Part shown: in pieces, positions 41,193 through 50,678 of the stretch
How positions within the stretch are numbered: position 1 is the stretch's first letter
Layout: each line of letters begins with the position of its first letter
NCBI GenBank assembly: GCA_937975765.1
Contig: CALJUR010000048.1
Span: 33,909-97,908, forward strand
Length of the DNA stretch: 64,000 nt
Direction of reading: 5' to 3'
Source: an uncultured Myxococcales bacterium
GTDB lineage: Bacteria > Myxococcota_A > UBA9042 > DTJE01
Notes under the pieces: generated by a model
The model's input: the letters and a program-made list of their open reading frames with translations, nothing else
Told to the model about the DNA's origin: nothing
Database searches by the model: none
Program-made: the position numbers and the translations under genes

Positions 41193-42488
41193 GTGACCCG
41201 AACCCGCCTGTCCCATGCCCTCGGGCTGTGCCTCGTGCTGGTCGCCGGCTGCGGAGGAGGGTCCACGAAGGGGAACCTCGGCGATGTCCTGGAGGTCCCG
41301 GCCACCGACGTCGGGCAGGACAGCGGCGGGGAGGACCTGTGGGAGGAAGGGGTTCGCGACGTGCCCGACGGGTTCGAGGAGACCCTGCCCGGCGACCTGC
41401 CGGCAGGCGACGCGGATGTCGTGCTGCCGGACGCGGAACCGGACGCTGAACCGGACGCGCCCCCCGTGGACGTGGCGACCGACACGCCCCCGCCCGACTC
41501 GGTCGAGGACGTTTCCGCGGACGCGGACGGCGTCGAACCGGAAGTGATCGAGGCGAGCGGTTCCTGCGCAACCCCGATCGAGGTCTGGGGCGGCAAGGCC
41601 GTCGGCCCGGAACTCCCCCCCGGCGGCCTGGACTACGAGACGCGCACCGGCGCGGTGACGTCCGGCTCGGACCCCTGGTGCGGCCCCTCCGGAGCGCAGG
41701 GCGAGGTGGTCTTCCGGCTGGTCCTCGGCGCGCCCCTGTATGTGATCCTGACGGCCCTGGCGCAGGTCCCCGACTACACCCCCGTCGTGACCTTCCTGAA
41801 GGAGTCGTGCTCGGGCAGCCTGATGGAGTGCACCGCCGCAGAGGCGAACGGGGGCACCACGGAGATGGCGACCGCGCTGCCTCCCGGAACCTGGATCGCG
41901 ATCGTGCGCCTGGTCCCGCTGCAGGAGGGCCTGCCGACCGAGGGCGTCGCGGTGGACGCGTCCTTCGAGTTCGAGGCCGGCGAGATCTGCGACAACGGCG
42001 AGGACGACAACGCGGACTGGGACGTGGACTGCGACGACCCGACGTGCTTCTGGGACCCCTACTGCACCGGCGGCCACTCCGGCGAGACCTGCGCCGACCC
42101 GTTCCTGATCAACAACGGCGCCCCCGTTGCGCCGAGCCAGGAGTTCTTCGAGGTCGGCACGCTGGGCGGCCGGATCGACGACTACCAGCCCGGCGCCGCG
42201 TGCTGGCCCAGCGTGGCGGGCAGCAGCGACGCGGTCTGGAGGATCGTCCTTCCCGCGGAACTGACGCTGGAGGTCGCCGCGGCGTTCTACGACGGCACCA
42301 ACGGCCAGGTCTACGTGATGGACCCGGCGTGCTCCGCGGTCGTGTCGTGCCTGTCGCCGGACGTGGCCGGCGACCCGAACCTGCTGGTCACGCTGCCCGC
42401 GGGCACCTACCACCTGGTCGTGGACCGGGGCCCGGACACCCCGCAGAGCCTGGCCTTCGACCTGTACGTTTTCGTCGACGAGCCGTGA
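41193..42488 (+). CDS. Lipoprotein with pre-peptidase C-terminal-like (PPC) domains
   Basis: The 431-residue lipoprotein (LVAGC, Cys20) has an acidic linker to about residue 120. Two similar beta domains follow: one with VVFRLVLGAPLYVILTAL and LPPGTWIAIVRLVP, and one with AVWRIVLPAELTLEVAAAF and LPAGTYHLVVDRGP. Both match the PPC type. Between them is a MopE-like Cys/Asp segment (CDNGEDDNADWDVDCDDPTCFWDPYC). PPC domains usually act in secretion or substrate binding. GTG at 41193 follows AGGGGGCTCCC. The SGNH hydrolase gene starts 10 bp downstream, so the two are likely co-expressed. Confidence 0.8.
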   Translation: MTRTRLSHALGLCLVLVAGCGGGSTKGNLGDVLEVPATDVGQDSGGEDLWEEGVRDVPDGFEETLPGDLPAGDADVVLPDAEPDAEPDAPPVDVATDTPPPDSVEDVSADADGVEPEVIEASGSCATPIEVWGGKAVGPELPPGGLDYETRTGAVTSGSDPWCGPSGAQGEVVFRLVLGAPLYVILTALAQVPDYTPVVTFLKESCSGSLMECTAAEANGGTTEMATALPPGTWIAIVRLVPLQEGLPTEGVAVDASFEFEAGEICDNGEDDNADWDVDCDDPTCFWDPYCTGGHSGETCADPFLINNGAPVAPSQEFFEVGTLGGRIDDYQPGAACWPSVAGSSDAVWRIVLPAELTLEVAAAFYDGTNGQVYVMDPACSAVVSCLSPDVAGDPNLLVTLPAGTYHLVVDRGPDTPQSLAFDLYVFVDEP

Positions 42489-42498
42489 CGGGGCCGGG

Positions 42499-43848
42499 AT
42501 GGTACGGATCCCACGCGCAGTCCTGCCCCTCCTCTGCCTGCTGGCCTTCTCCCCTCCGGCCCAGGCCCACCGGCGCCCGCGTCTTCCCTCGCCACCGCTG
42601 CATCCGCGAGTCGTGCAGGTTCCCGTCGAGGACCCGACCGGCCACTCCCTGGACGCCTTCGGGGCGGCCCTGGAACGCGCCCGCACCCGCCGGGGCCAGG
42701 CGCGCATCGCGGTCTGGGGCGCCTCGCACACGGCCGGCGATCTGTATACCGGGCTGCTGCGGCGCGAACTGCAGGCGCGATACGGCGACGCGGGGCACGG
42801 GTTCATCCAGGCAGGACACCCCTGGAGGTACTTCCGGCACTCCGACGTGAACGTCGCGTCATCGAACGGCTGGGTCAAGGATCGCGTGGAGGCGCACGAC
42901 GAGCCGTGCGCGGTGCCGGCGGTCCCGGCGTCCCGCGCCAACGGCCCTGCTTCCCCCGCCAACGGCCGAGCGCCCCCCTGCCCGGATCGATCCCCGGTCC
43001 GGCGCGACGGCCTCTACGGCCTGGCCGGGGTGTCGGTGCGGTCCTCGTCCCCGGACGACTGGACCCGGTTCTCCACCACGCGGGACAACGCCGTCGGGCG
43101 CCGGGCCTCGACCATCGAGGCGTGGTTCCTGCGCCAGCCGGGAGGCGGGTCGTTCGACGTGCGGATCGACGGGCGCCTGGCGCGGACCGTGGCCACGGCG
43201 GGCGATGCGCACGCGCCGGGCTGCACCGCGTTCCGGCTGGCGGACCGGGGGCACACCGTCGAACTGCGGCCCCGCGGCGACGGCGAGGTGCGGCTGTTCG
43301 GCATCGTGATGGAGCGCGCGGTTCCGGGCGTGATCCTGGACACGCTGGGCATCCCGGGCTCGCGGGCCGAATTCCTGCTGAAGTGGGACCCCGCCCTGTT
43401 CCTGCACCAGGTCCAGGGACGACGCCCGGACCTGGTCGTTCTGGCCTACGGGACCAACGAGGCGGGCGACGACCACGTGCCGATCGACGAGTACGAGCGC
43501 TGGCTGCACGAGGTCGTGACCCGCGTCCGGCATGCCGCCCCGCAGGCCTCCTGCCTGCTGATCGGGCCGACCGACCGTCCCCTGGAGTCCCCCGACGGGA
43601 CCTGGCTGCCCCGCCCGCGACGGGCCGAGGTGACCGCCGTGCAGCGCCGCGTGGCGTTCGACCGGGGCTGCGCCTTCTTCGACGCGGCGGCGATGATGGG
43701 CGGCGAGGGAGGGATGGACGGCTGGGTCGGCGCGCAACCCCCGCTGGCGTCCCGGGACCACGTGCACCTGACGCGCGAAGGCTACGAGATCATGGGGCGG
43801 ATGCTGCTGCGGGAGCTGCTGCTGCGGACCGGGCAAGCCACCCCGTGA
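42499..43848 (+). CDS. Secreted SGNH/GDSL-type hydrolase with altered serine block
   Basis: The 449-residue protein has a signal peptide (VLPLLCLLAFSPPAQA) and an SGNH-hydrolase layout. Block I reads VWGASHTAGD, where GDS is replaced by GAS with the Ser kept. A block like GYGTN is LAYGTNEAGDD and the Asp/His block is DHVHLTREGYE. An inserted beta region occupies about 170-290. Such enzymes remove or transfer acyl groups on polysaccharides. Its last 59 bp overlap the 3' end of the opposing SGNH gene. The sequence parallels that neighbour throughout (DAGHGFIQAGHPW against DAGHGFLLVGKGT), so the two are paralogues facing each other. Confidence 0.85.
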   Translation: MVRIPRAVLPLLCLLAFSPPAQAHRRPRLPSPPLHPRVVQVPVEDPTGHSLDAFGAALERARTRRGQARIAVWGASHTAGDLYTGLLRRELQARYGDAGHGFIQAGHPWRYFRHSDVNVASSNGWVKDRVEAHDEPCAVPAVPASRANGPASPANGRAPPCPDRSPVRRDGLYGLAGVSVRSSSPDDWTRFSTTRDNAVGRRASTIEAWFLRQPGGGSFDVRIDGRLARTVATAGDAHAPGCTAFRLADRGHTVELRPRGDGEVRLFGIVMERAVPGVILDTLGIPGSRAEFLLKWDPALFLHQVQGRRPDLVVLAYGTNEAGDDHVPIDEYERWLHEVVTRVRHAAPQASCLLIGPTDRPLESPDGTWLPRPRRAEVTAVQRRVAFDRGCAFFDAAAMMGGEGGMDGWVGAQPPLASRDHVHLTREGYEIMGRMLLRELLLRTGQATP

Positions 43849-45496
43849 AACCTTTGAGCAGGGCCTTGTAGAACAGGTTGCCGATCACCTCGTACCCGGC
43901 CGGGGAGGCGTGCCGGTAGTCGCCCCAGCCCAGCCGCGGCCTGGACTTGTACCAGCGCCCCATCGCGCCGTTCCCGCCCATCGCCTTCCACGTGTCGAAG
44001 AACGCGCACCCTTCCTCGGCGGCCACCTGCCGCTGGGACTCGACGATCTTCGGGATCGTCGGCATCGTGCGCACGCCGCCGCGCGGACCCACCTCGCCCT
44101 GGTCCAGCGGCGCCATCAGCAGGCACGACGCCTCGGGCCGGCCGGCACGCACCGCGCGGACCACCTTCGCCAGCCCCTCGCGGTACTTCTCCATGTTCAT
44201 GCGCTCGTCGCCGGCCTCGTTGCCGCCGAAGGCGATCACCAGCAGGTCCGGCGACCGGTACCTGACCTGTTCACCCAGGTGCGCGGGGTCCAGGTTCAGC
44301 AGCCGGTTCGCCCGCGCGCCCACGATGCCCAGCGAGTCGTACACCACGCCCGGCCCGCCGCGCTCCATCGACACGCCGTACACCCGGGCATCACCGCCGC
44401 CCGCCACCTTCAGCGTCACCTGGTGCGGCCCGTCCGGCAGGTCCACCTTGAACCAGCGGTCCTCGGTCGCCTGGGCCTTCGTCGGTACCGCCTGCGGCGC
44501 ACCCCCGTCCACGGTCACGTCGATCGTCCCGCCGTCGGGATGCGCCTGGTACCACAGTTCGAACCGCGACATCGCCAGGCCGATCGGCCCCTTGTCCACG
44601 GTACCCATCGTCGCCTTCGCCCCGCTGCCGCCGCGCTGCAGGATGCCGCCGTACCCGTACCGGCCGTCCTTCCGTTCGTCCGAGATGCACGACTGGACGT
44701 TCCAGGTCTTCGGCTGGTCCCATTCCACGTCCTTGTGCCGGTAGGGCAGCGTCCCCTTCCCGACCAGCAGGAAGCCGTGCCCCGCGTCCCCGAAGCGTTT
44801 CTGGAAGCGCCGCCGCAGCGTCCCGGTCACGTCGTCCGCAGCGATCGTCGAATCGCCCCAGTGCGCGATGCGCGTGATCGCCCCCTCCCGCCCCTGCGCC
44901 GTTCGCGCCAGCGCCGCGTAGAACGCGTCCAGCGCGCGCCCCGACGGGTCCTCGATCTCCCGGACCAGGCCCTCGATCTCCTCGGGCGAGATCGTGATGC
45001 CGGCATGCGGCTCGGGTACGTCCGCCAGTTCGCCGTCCTCCCCTGCCGCCAGAACCTCCTTCGTCAGGTTCTTGGCCAGGTCCTTGCCCAGCGTGCCCTC
45101 TGCCGCCGCCTGCGCCTGCTCGGGCGACATCGGCCCCTCGCCCGGTCCCCCGACCGCGTCGCCCGTCTTCAGGAACAGCAGCTTCGCCATCGGCGCCGGT
45201 TCGCCCGGCACCCACGGCCGGAAATTCTCCATCCCCGGCACCACGTAGGCCAGCAGGGCCAGGCCCACGAAGGTCCCGGCCGCGACCAGCAGGCTCTTCA
45301 GGGCCGGCCAGCGCGATCGCCAGTCGCCGTCTCCCAGGCCGGGCGCGGGCACCGGCTGGTGCAGTTCGCCCTTCGGCAGCGTGGCCTGGGCGTACTGCGC
45401 CCCGAACCCCGCCTCGCCCTGCGCTGCATCGCGCGCCGCCTCGGTGCGGATCGTCCCGCCCTCGACCGGCACCTCCGTCCCTTCCCCGTCGCCCAT
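43790..45496 (-). CDS. Membrane-anchored SGNH/GDSL hydrolase partner of the MBOAT protein
   Basis: The 568-residue protein has a cytoplasmic N-terminus, one transmembrane helix (LKSLLVAAGTFVGLALLAYVV) and a periplasmic SGNH domain. That domain shows HWGDSTIAADD (block I), LLVIAFGGNEAGDE, MAPLDQGE and a final YRHASPAGYEVIG. A beta insert (about 290-400) is shared with the paralogue at 42499. It lies 13 bp downstream of an MBOAT acyltransferase gene, the arrangement known from alginate-type acetylation pairs. The last residues (AAAAPAAASAP) are antisense to the paralogue's end. Confidence 0.88.
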   Translation of the reverse strand: MGDGEGTEVPVEGGTIRTEAARDAAQGEAGFGAQYAQATLPKGELHQPVPAPGLGDGDWRSRWPALKSLLVAAGTFVGLALLAYVVPGMENFRPWVPGEPAPMAKLLFLKTGDAVGGPGEGPMSPEQAQAAAEGTLGKDLAKNLTKEVLAAGEDGELADVPEPHAGITISPEEIEGLVREIEDPSGRALDAFYAALARTAQGREGAITRIAHWGDSTIAADDVTGTLRRRFQKRFGDAGHGFLLVGKGTLPYRHKDVEWDQPKTWNVQSCISDERKDGRYGYGGILQRGGSGAKATMGTVDKGPIGLAMSRFELWYQAHPDGGTIDVTVDGGAPQAVPTKAQATEDRWFKVDLPDGPHQVTLKVAGGGDARVYGVSMERGGPGVVYDSLGIVGARANRLLNLDPAHLGEQVRYRSPDLLVIAFGGNEAGDERMNMEKYREGLAKVVRAVRAGRPEASCLLMAPLDQGEVGPRGGVRTMPTIPKIVESQRQVAAEEGCAFFDTWKAMGGNGAMGRWYKSRPRLGWGDYRHASPAGYEVIGNLFYKALLKGFTGWLARSAAAAPAAASAP

Positions 45497-45509
45497 CGAA
45501 CCGCCCCGC

Positions 45510-46931
45510 CTAGAACTGGAAGTAGATGTACGGCACCACCTGGCTGGACGACATCTTCATCATCGCCACGCCGGCCGCCGCCAGTACCACGCCTTGCGCC
45601 GGCGCCGGCAACCCCACGAAGAAGTCGCGCGCCGTGCCCACGAACCGCTTCGGCGTCCAGTGGATCGCGAACGACACGATCAGCACCGCCCACACCATCC
45701 AGGACACCTGCGCCATCGACGTCGTCCCCTTGAACAACTGGGCGGTCACCGCCCCCGCCGCCGGCAGCGTCGGCGCCCGGAACAGGATCCTCGACAGCAC
45801 CACGAAGTGGAACGTGCCGAAGATCTTCAGCACCGTCATCCACGGAGCGTCGCGGGTCTGCGCCGTCCGCCCCGACCGCTTGTAGAAGAACCGGTGCACG
45901 ACCATCGCGCCGCCGTGCAGCGCCCCGTAGATCACGAAATTCCAGGACGCGCCGTGCCAGATGCCGATCAGGAACAGCGTCAGCCACAGGTTGAAGTAGG
46001 TCCGGGCCGGCGAGCACTTCGACCCGCCCAGCGGGAAGTAGACGTAGTCGCGCAGCCACGACGACAGGGTCATGTGCCAGCGCCGCCAGAAGGCCGCTGG
46101 GCTGGTGGACAGGTACGGCCGGTCGAAGTTCTCGGGCAGCGTGTAGCCCATCAGCATCGCCGAGCCGCGCGCGACGTCGGTGTATCCCGAGAAGTCGCAG
46201 TAGACCTGCATCGTGTAGGCGTACAGCGCGACCAGGACCTCCAGCGACGTGTAGGCGCCCGGGTTGTCGAACATCCGGTCGACGAGGTTCACGGACAGGA
46301 AGTCCGCGACCACGACCTTCTTCAGCAGGCCCTTCAGGATCAGGAACAGCCCCTGGCCCACCATCTCGGCGGTCAGCGCCGGCCGCGTCAGCAGTTGCGG
46401 CAGCAGCAGGTGCCCGCGCACGATCGGCCCGGCGACCAGGTGCGGGAAGTACAGCAGGTACGTCGCGTAGTGCAGCAGCGACTGCGGAGGCGGCGCACGG
46501 CGCCGGTAGACGTCGATGACGCACGATATCGTCTGGAACGTGTAGAACGAGATGCCGACCGGCAGCAGCACGTCCAGGTACGGACGCGGCACCGACAGGC
46601 CCAGCAGTCCCAGCGTGTCCGCCGCGGCGCCGACGAAGAAGTTGAAGTACTTGAACAGGCCCAGCGCGCCCAGGTTCCACGCCAGCGACAGGCCCACCCA
46701 CGCCTTGCGGCGGCGCGGGTTCTCGGTCCCGGCGATCCCCTTCTGGGCGAAGTAGTCGATGACGATGTTCGACAGCACCAGGGCGACGTAGTACGGGTTC
46801 CACACCATGTAGAACCGGCACGACATCAGGAACAGGAACAGCAGGCGCCAGCGGTCGTGACGGATCAGCGCCCAGAATCCCGCCACCGCCACGGCGAGGA
46901 AGAGGACGTAGTCGAGGCTGTGGAACAGCAT
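45510..46931 (-). CDS. MBOAT family membrane O-acyltransferase (AlgI-like)
   Basis: The 473-residue protein has about ten transmembrane helices and the AlgI landmarks YTMQVYCDFSGYTDVARGSA, LSTSPAAFWRRWHMTLSSWLRDYVYFPLGGS and IWHGASWNFVIYGALHG, including the two histidines near 326 and 337. AlgI-type proteins move acetyl groups across the inner membrane for attachment to a polymer by a periplasmic SGNH enzyme. The next gene encodes such a protein. The start at 46931 opens a hydrophobic MLFHSLDYVLFLAV. The acceptor polymer is unknown. Confidence 0.93.
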   Translation of the reverse strand: MLFHSLDYVLFLAVAVAGFWALIRHDRWRLLFLFLMSCRFYMVWNPYYVALVLSNIVIDYFAQKGIAGTENPRRRKAWVGLSLAWNLGALGLFKYFNFFVGAAADTLGLLGLSVPRPYLDVLLPVGISFYTFQTISCVIDVYRRRAPPPQSLLHYATYLLYFPHLVAGPIVRGHLLLPQLLTRPALTAEMVGQGLFLILKGLLKKVVVADFLSVNLVDRMFDNPGAYTSLEVLVALYAYTMQVYCDFSGYTDVARGSAMLMGYTLPENFDRPYLSTSPAAFWRRWHMTLSSWLRDYVYFPLGGSKCSPARTYFNLWLTLFLIGIWHGASWNFVIYGALHGGAMVVHRFFYKRSGRTAQTRDAPWMTVLKIFGTFHFVVLSRILFRAPTLPAAGAVTAQLFKGTTSMAQVSWMVWAVLIVSFAIHWTPKRFVGTARDFFVGLPAPAQGVVLAAAGVAMMKMSSSQVVPYIYFQF

Positions 46932-47168
46932 GGTCTCGTGCCTGGAATCTGCGGTAGGGAGAACGCCCTGCCGGCGTCGCCCGGCCCGACGCGTCCCCAC
47001 CCCGAGGCGCGCGGACAGGCGCCCGATTGTAGTCGCGACTGCACGACTTTCGGCAAGAAGACGTCAACTCCTTTGTATCATTTGGCGAATCCGGGATGCG
47101 CGGGCCCGGATTCGGCGTCGCCGGCCCGGTTCGGATATCCTTCGGCGCGGGACCTGCAGGAGGCCGGG

Positions 47169-48122
47169 ATGCGGCGGACGTTCTGGATGGCGACGGCAAT
47201 GGCGATGGCAGCGGCGGGGATCGGGACGGCCGGGTCCGCGGCGGCGAAGCCCGGGGACGACGAGAGGCAGGGCAACTGGTCCTTCGCGACCGACCGGCCC
47301 GTCAAGGCGGTGCTGGTCGGCGGGTCCGTGGCCGAGTTCCCGGGCGGCTTCGCCGAGCAGTTGCAGAAGGCGTGCGGCAAGGTCGAGATCGTCAACCTGG
47401 CCAAGGCGCGCCTGGGCGCGGCGGCCATCAAGAAGCGCTTCGAGATGCAGGTGCTGCAGAACCCGGCCCTGGCGAACGGCTGGGGCGGCAACGGCGAGCG
47501 ATGGACGCTGGTGCTGGGCGGCCTGAACAGCGTCGGCAACCCGGAACAGACGAATGCGGACGTGCTGGGCATCTACCGGGCGGCGCACGCGGCGGGCCTG
47601 AAGGTGCTGGGCCTGACGCTGGGGCCGTGGGGCGACGAGTCCGACAAGCGCTGGGCGGGGTTCGCGGGCGTGCGGCGCCAGAACAACACGCGGCGGGCGT
47701 GCGACTTCGTGATGGGGCGGCTGGCGCCGGCGGCGGCGCTGGGGAGGAAGGCGGACGGGCAGTCGGCGTGGCGCGACGGCGACCTTCCGGACGTGTCCGT
47801 GGACCTGTACGACAGCGACCTGCGCGACCGGGGCGCCGACCTGCGGCCGGAGGGCCCTCTGGCCGCGGCCATCGACCGCGATCCCGAGGCGAAGACGGTG
47901 CTGGAGGGCGTGCCCGCGGACCGGCTGGCGGGAGAGAAGGCCCGGCTGCTGAAGCAGGCGCGCGAGATCCCGCAGTGGTACCTGCGGAAGAACCTGCGGT
48001 CGTTCGACCACATCCACCCGAACAAGGAAGGCCACCGAATCATGGCCGCGCGGATCTGCGCGAAGGCCCCGGCGTCCTGGGGTTGCGACTGCGGGCTGCT
48101 GTCCGCGACCGCGAAGCGCTGA
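47169..48122 (+). CDS. Secreted SGNH-like hydrolase
   Basis: The 317-residue protein has a signal peptide (TAMAMAAAGIGTAGSAAA) and an SGNH-like layout. VKAVLVGGSVAEFPGG stands at the block I position with GGS in place of GDS, LVLGGLNSVGN resembles the Gly-Asn block, and SFDHIHPNKEGHRIMA is the Asp-x-x-His block. A role in removing or adding acyl groups in the periplasm fits its place divergent from the MBOAT gene, but activity is not certain. ATG 47169 is preceded by GCAGGAGGCCGGG; a TATCCT box lies about 30 bp upstream. Confidence 0.75.
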   Translation: MRRTFWMATAMAMAAAGIGTAGSAAAKPGDDERQGNWSFATDRPVKAVLVGGSVAEFPGGFAEQLQKACGKVEIVNLAKARLGAAAIKKRFEMQVLQNPALANGWGGNGERWTLVLGGLNSVGNPEQTNADVLGIYRAAHAAGLKVLGLTLGPWGDESDKRWAGFAGVRRQNNTRRACDFVMGRLAPAAALGRKADGQSAWRDGDLPDVSVDLYDSDLRDRGADLRPEGPLAAAIDRDPEAKTVLEGVPADRLAGEKARLLKQAREIPQWYLRKNLRSFDHIHPNKEGHRIMAARICAKAPASWGCDCGLLSATAKR

Positions 48123-48455
48123 CCCGGCGGCGGGGGACGGGGCCCCCGCCCTACATTGCAGCCGCGTTCAGCCACGAACATGGCGCAGTGACATCACTCG
48201 CAACCTTGCCTGGGCGACCCGCATTGGCACTGCCCGGAACTGTAGGGAGGGGGACCCGTCCCCCGCCTCCTCCACCCGGACACGCAACCCCGGTCGCCAC
48301 CGGCTCACCCGATGCAGGGCGGGGGCCCCGTCCCCCGCCTCCTCCGCCCGATCGCCGCCTCGTGGCAAATGGACGGTCCGGATCCACCCTCCCCTACCCC
48401 TCGCCGGGATGCCACGCTATCCTTGCTGCCGTCTCCCTCCCGACCGGAGGTCCCC
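48123..48455. repeat. 333-bp intergenic stretch with three GC-rich palindromes
   Basis: Copies lie at 48129-48155 (reverse), 48241-48267 (forward, some changes) and 48313-48339 (forward). Nothing else is seen apart from a possible TATCCT box at 48418-48423 before the esterase start at 48456. Confidence 0.8.
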
Positions 48456-49592
48456 GTGGTCCTGCGCCGTCGGCTCCCCGGACCGGTCCCCGGCCTGTTC
48501 GCATGCGCGCTGGTCGCCTGCGCCCTCGCCTCGTGCGGCGGCGACGACGGCAAGGGCGGCGACGACACGGCGCCCGACGTGCAGGAGGTCGCACCCCTCG
48601 ACGAGGAGGCGGCGGCGATCGACGAGGTGGTTGACGAGGTCGCGCGCGACGCCGAGCCCGCCGAGACGACCGCCGACGCCCCCGAGGACGCCGCGGCCGA
48701 CACCGCGACCGAGACCGCGCCGGTGATCTCGCTCGAGTGCCAGGCCGTCACGCCCAGCCTGACCGAACCGAACACCCTGACCGTGAACGGCACCGCGCGC
48801 AAGTTCCTGCTGCTGGCCCCGGACGGCGCGACGGGTCCCGGGGGGAAGTGGCCTCTGGTCTTCCTCTGGCACGGCTTCATGGGCGCTTCCATGGGGTACG
48901 CCGCCCAGGAGGTCGCGCACGCGAAGGACTTCCACAAGGCCGTCGGCGGGGCCGTCAACGATACCCGCATGCCGTTCCTGCTGGTCACCCCGCTGGCCGA
49001 CCAGCAGGCCATGCTGGACTGGACCATCCTGGACACCTACGACGACGTCCCGAATCCCGACATCGACCTGTTCGACACCGTGCGGGCCTGCCTGGACGCG
49101 AAGTACGGCGTGGATCCGGACCACGTCCACAGCGTCGGCTTCTCGGCGGGCGCCATCATGACGGACCTGCTGGGCGTGATGCGGGGCGACGTGCTGGCGT
49201 CCACGCTGACCTGGTCTGGCGGCTACCTGGTCAACCCGGCGAACGCCATCGAGTCGTTCCCGGTCATCTGGCCGGACCCCGTGGCTTCCGGCTATCCGCA
49301 GGTCTTCTTCCACGGCGGCGCCACCGACCAGTGGGAGGCTGGCCTCCTGTTCACCGCGCACTTCAACGAGTGGACCGAAGCCGACGTGCCCTGGCTGAAC
49401 GGCCTGGGCCACGACGCGATCCTGTGCCCGCACACGCAGGGCCACACGCCGCCCTCGTCCAGGCCCATCAACGGGTACCTGCTGGACTTCTTCGCGGCGC
49501 ACCCGCGCGGCACGACCACGTCGCCGTTCGCGTCGGGGCTGCCGACCTCGTTCCCGTCCACGTGCGTGTACCGCGCGAAGACCCCGAACTGA
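48456..49592 (+). CDS. Lipoprotein esterase of the alpha/beta-hydrolase (PHB depolymerase-like) type
   Basis: The 378-residue lipoprotein (LASC, Cys27) has an acidic Asp/Ala/Glu linker to about residue 90, then an alpha/beta-hydrolase core. Features are KWPLVFLWHGFMGASMG for the oxyanion strand, the nucleophile elbow HSVGFSAGAIMTD (Ser near 229), VFFHGGATDQWE for the Asp region and GLGHDAILCPHTQGH for the His region. The layout is that of PHB depolymerase / acetylxylan-esterase-type proteins. GTG 48456 follows CCGGAGGTCCCC. The substrate is unknown but likely a polymer outside the cell. Confidence 0.82.
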   Translation: MVLRRRLPGPVPGLFACALVACALASCGGDDGKGGDDTAPDVQEVAPLDEEAAAIDEVVDEVARDAEPAETTADAPEDAAADTATETAPVISLECQAVTPSLTEPNTLTVNGTARKFLLLAPDGATGPGGKWPLVFLWHGFMGASMGYAAQEVAHAKDFHKAVGGAVNDTRMPFLLVTPLADQQAMLDWTILDTYDDVPNPDIDLFDTVRACLDAKYGVDPDHVHSVGFSAGAIMTDLLGVMRGDVLASTLTWSGGYLVNPANAIESFPVIWPDPVASGYPQVFFHGGATDQWEAGLLFTAHFNEWTEADVPWLNGLGHDAILCPHTQGHTPPSSRPINGYLLDFFAAHPRGTTTSPFASGLPTSFPSTCVYRAKTPN

Positions 49593-49626
49593 CGGCCCCG
49601 CCGGGCCGGTTGCAAGGAGGCGTTCC

Positions 49627-50646
49627 ATGAAGGTCCTGGTCACCGGAGGCGCGGGCTACATCGGCAGCCACGCGTGCGTCTGCCTGCTGCAGGCCGGCCA
49701 CGACGTGACGGTCGTCGACAACCTGTGCAACAGCAAGCCCGAGGCCCTGCGGCGCGTCCAGCAGATCGCCGGCCGCCCTCTGACCTTCCACCGCGTGGAC
49801 CTGTGCGACCGGCCCGCGCTGGCCGGGGTCTTCGAGGGCGAGTCGTTCGACGCCGTCATCCACTTCGCGGGGCTGAAGGCGGTCGGCGAGTCCGTCGCCC
49901 AGCCTCTGAAGTACTTCCACAACAACCTGTCCGGCACGATCTCGCTGCTGCAGGCGATGGCCGACGCGGGCGTGAAGGACCTCGTGTTCAGTTCGTCGGC
50001 CACGGTGTACGGCGACCCGGCGACCGTGCCGATCCCGGAAACGGCCCCGCTGTCCGCGGTCAATCCCTACGGGCGCACCAAGCTGGTCATCGAGGACATG
50101 CTGCGCGACCTGCACCGCGCCGACCCGTCCTGGAACCTGCTGCTGCTGCGGTACTTCAACCCCGTCGGCGCGCACGAAAGCGGCCGCATCGGCGAGGACC
50201 CGCGCGGCATCCCGAACAACCTGCTGCCCTACGTGGCGCAGGTCGCCGTGGGACGCCTGGCCGAACTGAAGGTCTTCGGCGGCGACTACCCGACGCCCGA
50301 CGGGACCGGCGTGCGCGACTACATCCACGTCGTGGACCTGGCGGAAGGGCACCTGGCCGCGCTGAACGCCCTGGCCCGCCGGCCCGGCCTGGTCGCCTAC
50401 AACCTGGGCACCGGCAACGGCTGCAGCGTGCTGGAGGTCGTGAAGGCCTTCGGGACCGCCTGCGGGCGCCCGATCCCGTACCGGATCGTCGACCGCCGCC
50501 CCGGCGACGCCGCCGTCTGCTACGCCGACTCGTCGAAGGCGAACGCCGAACTGGGCTGGCGCGCCACCCGCGGCCTGGACCTCATGTGCGCCGACGCCTG
50601 GCGCTGGCAGTCCGCCAACCCCGACGGCTACCCCGACGACCTGTAG
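49627..50646 (+). CDS. galE: UDP-glucose 4-epimerase
   Basis: The 339-residue short-chain dehydrogenase shows NAD-binding LVTGGAGYIGSH, DAVIHFAGLKAVGES, the catalytic SSSATVYG and NPYGRTK (Tyr near 147), RYFNPVGAHESG, and NNLLPYVAQVAVGR with TGVRDYIHVVDLA. These are the full signature set of GalE, which interconverts UDP-glucose and UDP-galactose for polysaccharide building. Length is normal for the family. The start follows AAGGAGGCGTTCC. It is 34 bp after the esterase gene. Confidence 0.96.
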   Translation: MKVLVTGGAGYIGSHACVCLLQAGHDVTVVDNLCNSKPEALRRVQQIAGRPLTFHRVDLCDRPALAGVFEGESFDAVIHFAGLKAVGESVAQPLKYFHNNLSGTISLLQAMADAGVKDLVFSSSATVYGDPATVPIPETAPLSAVNPYGRTKLVIEDMLRDLHRADPSWNLLLLRYFNPVGAHESGRIGEDPRGIPNNLLPYVAQVAVGRLAELKVFGGDYPTPDGTGVRDYIHVVDLAEGHLAALNALARRPGLVAYNLGTGNGCSVLEVVKAFGTACGRPIPYRIVDRRPGDAAVCYADSSKANAELGWRATRGLDLMCADAWRWQSANPDGYPDDL

Positions 50647-50678
50647 GACGGGCTCCCTGTCCCCCCCGTCGTACCCGT

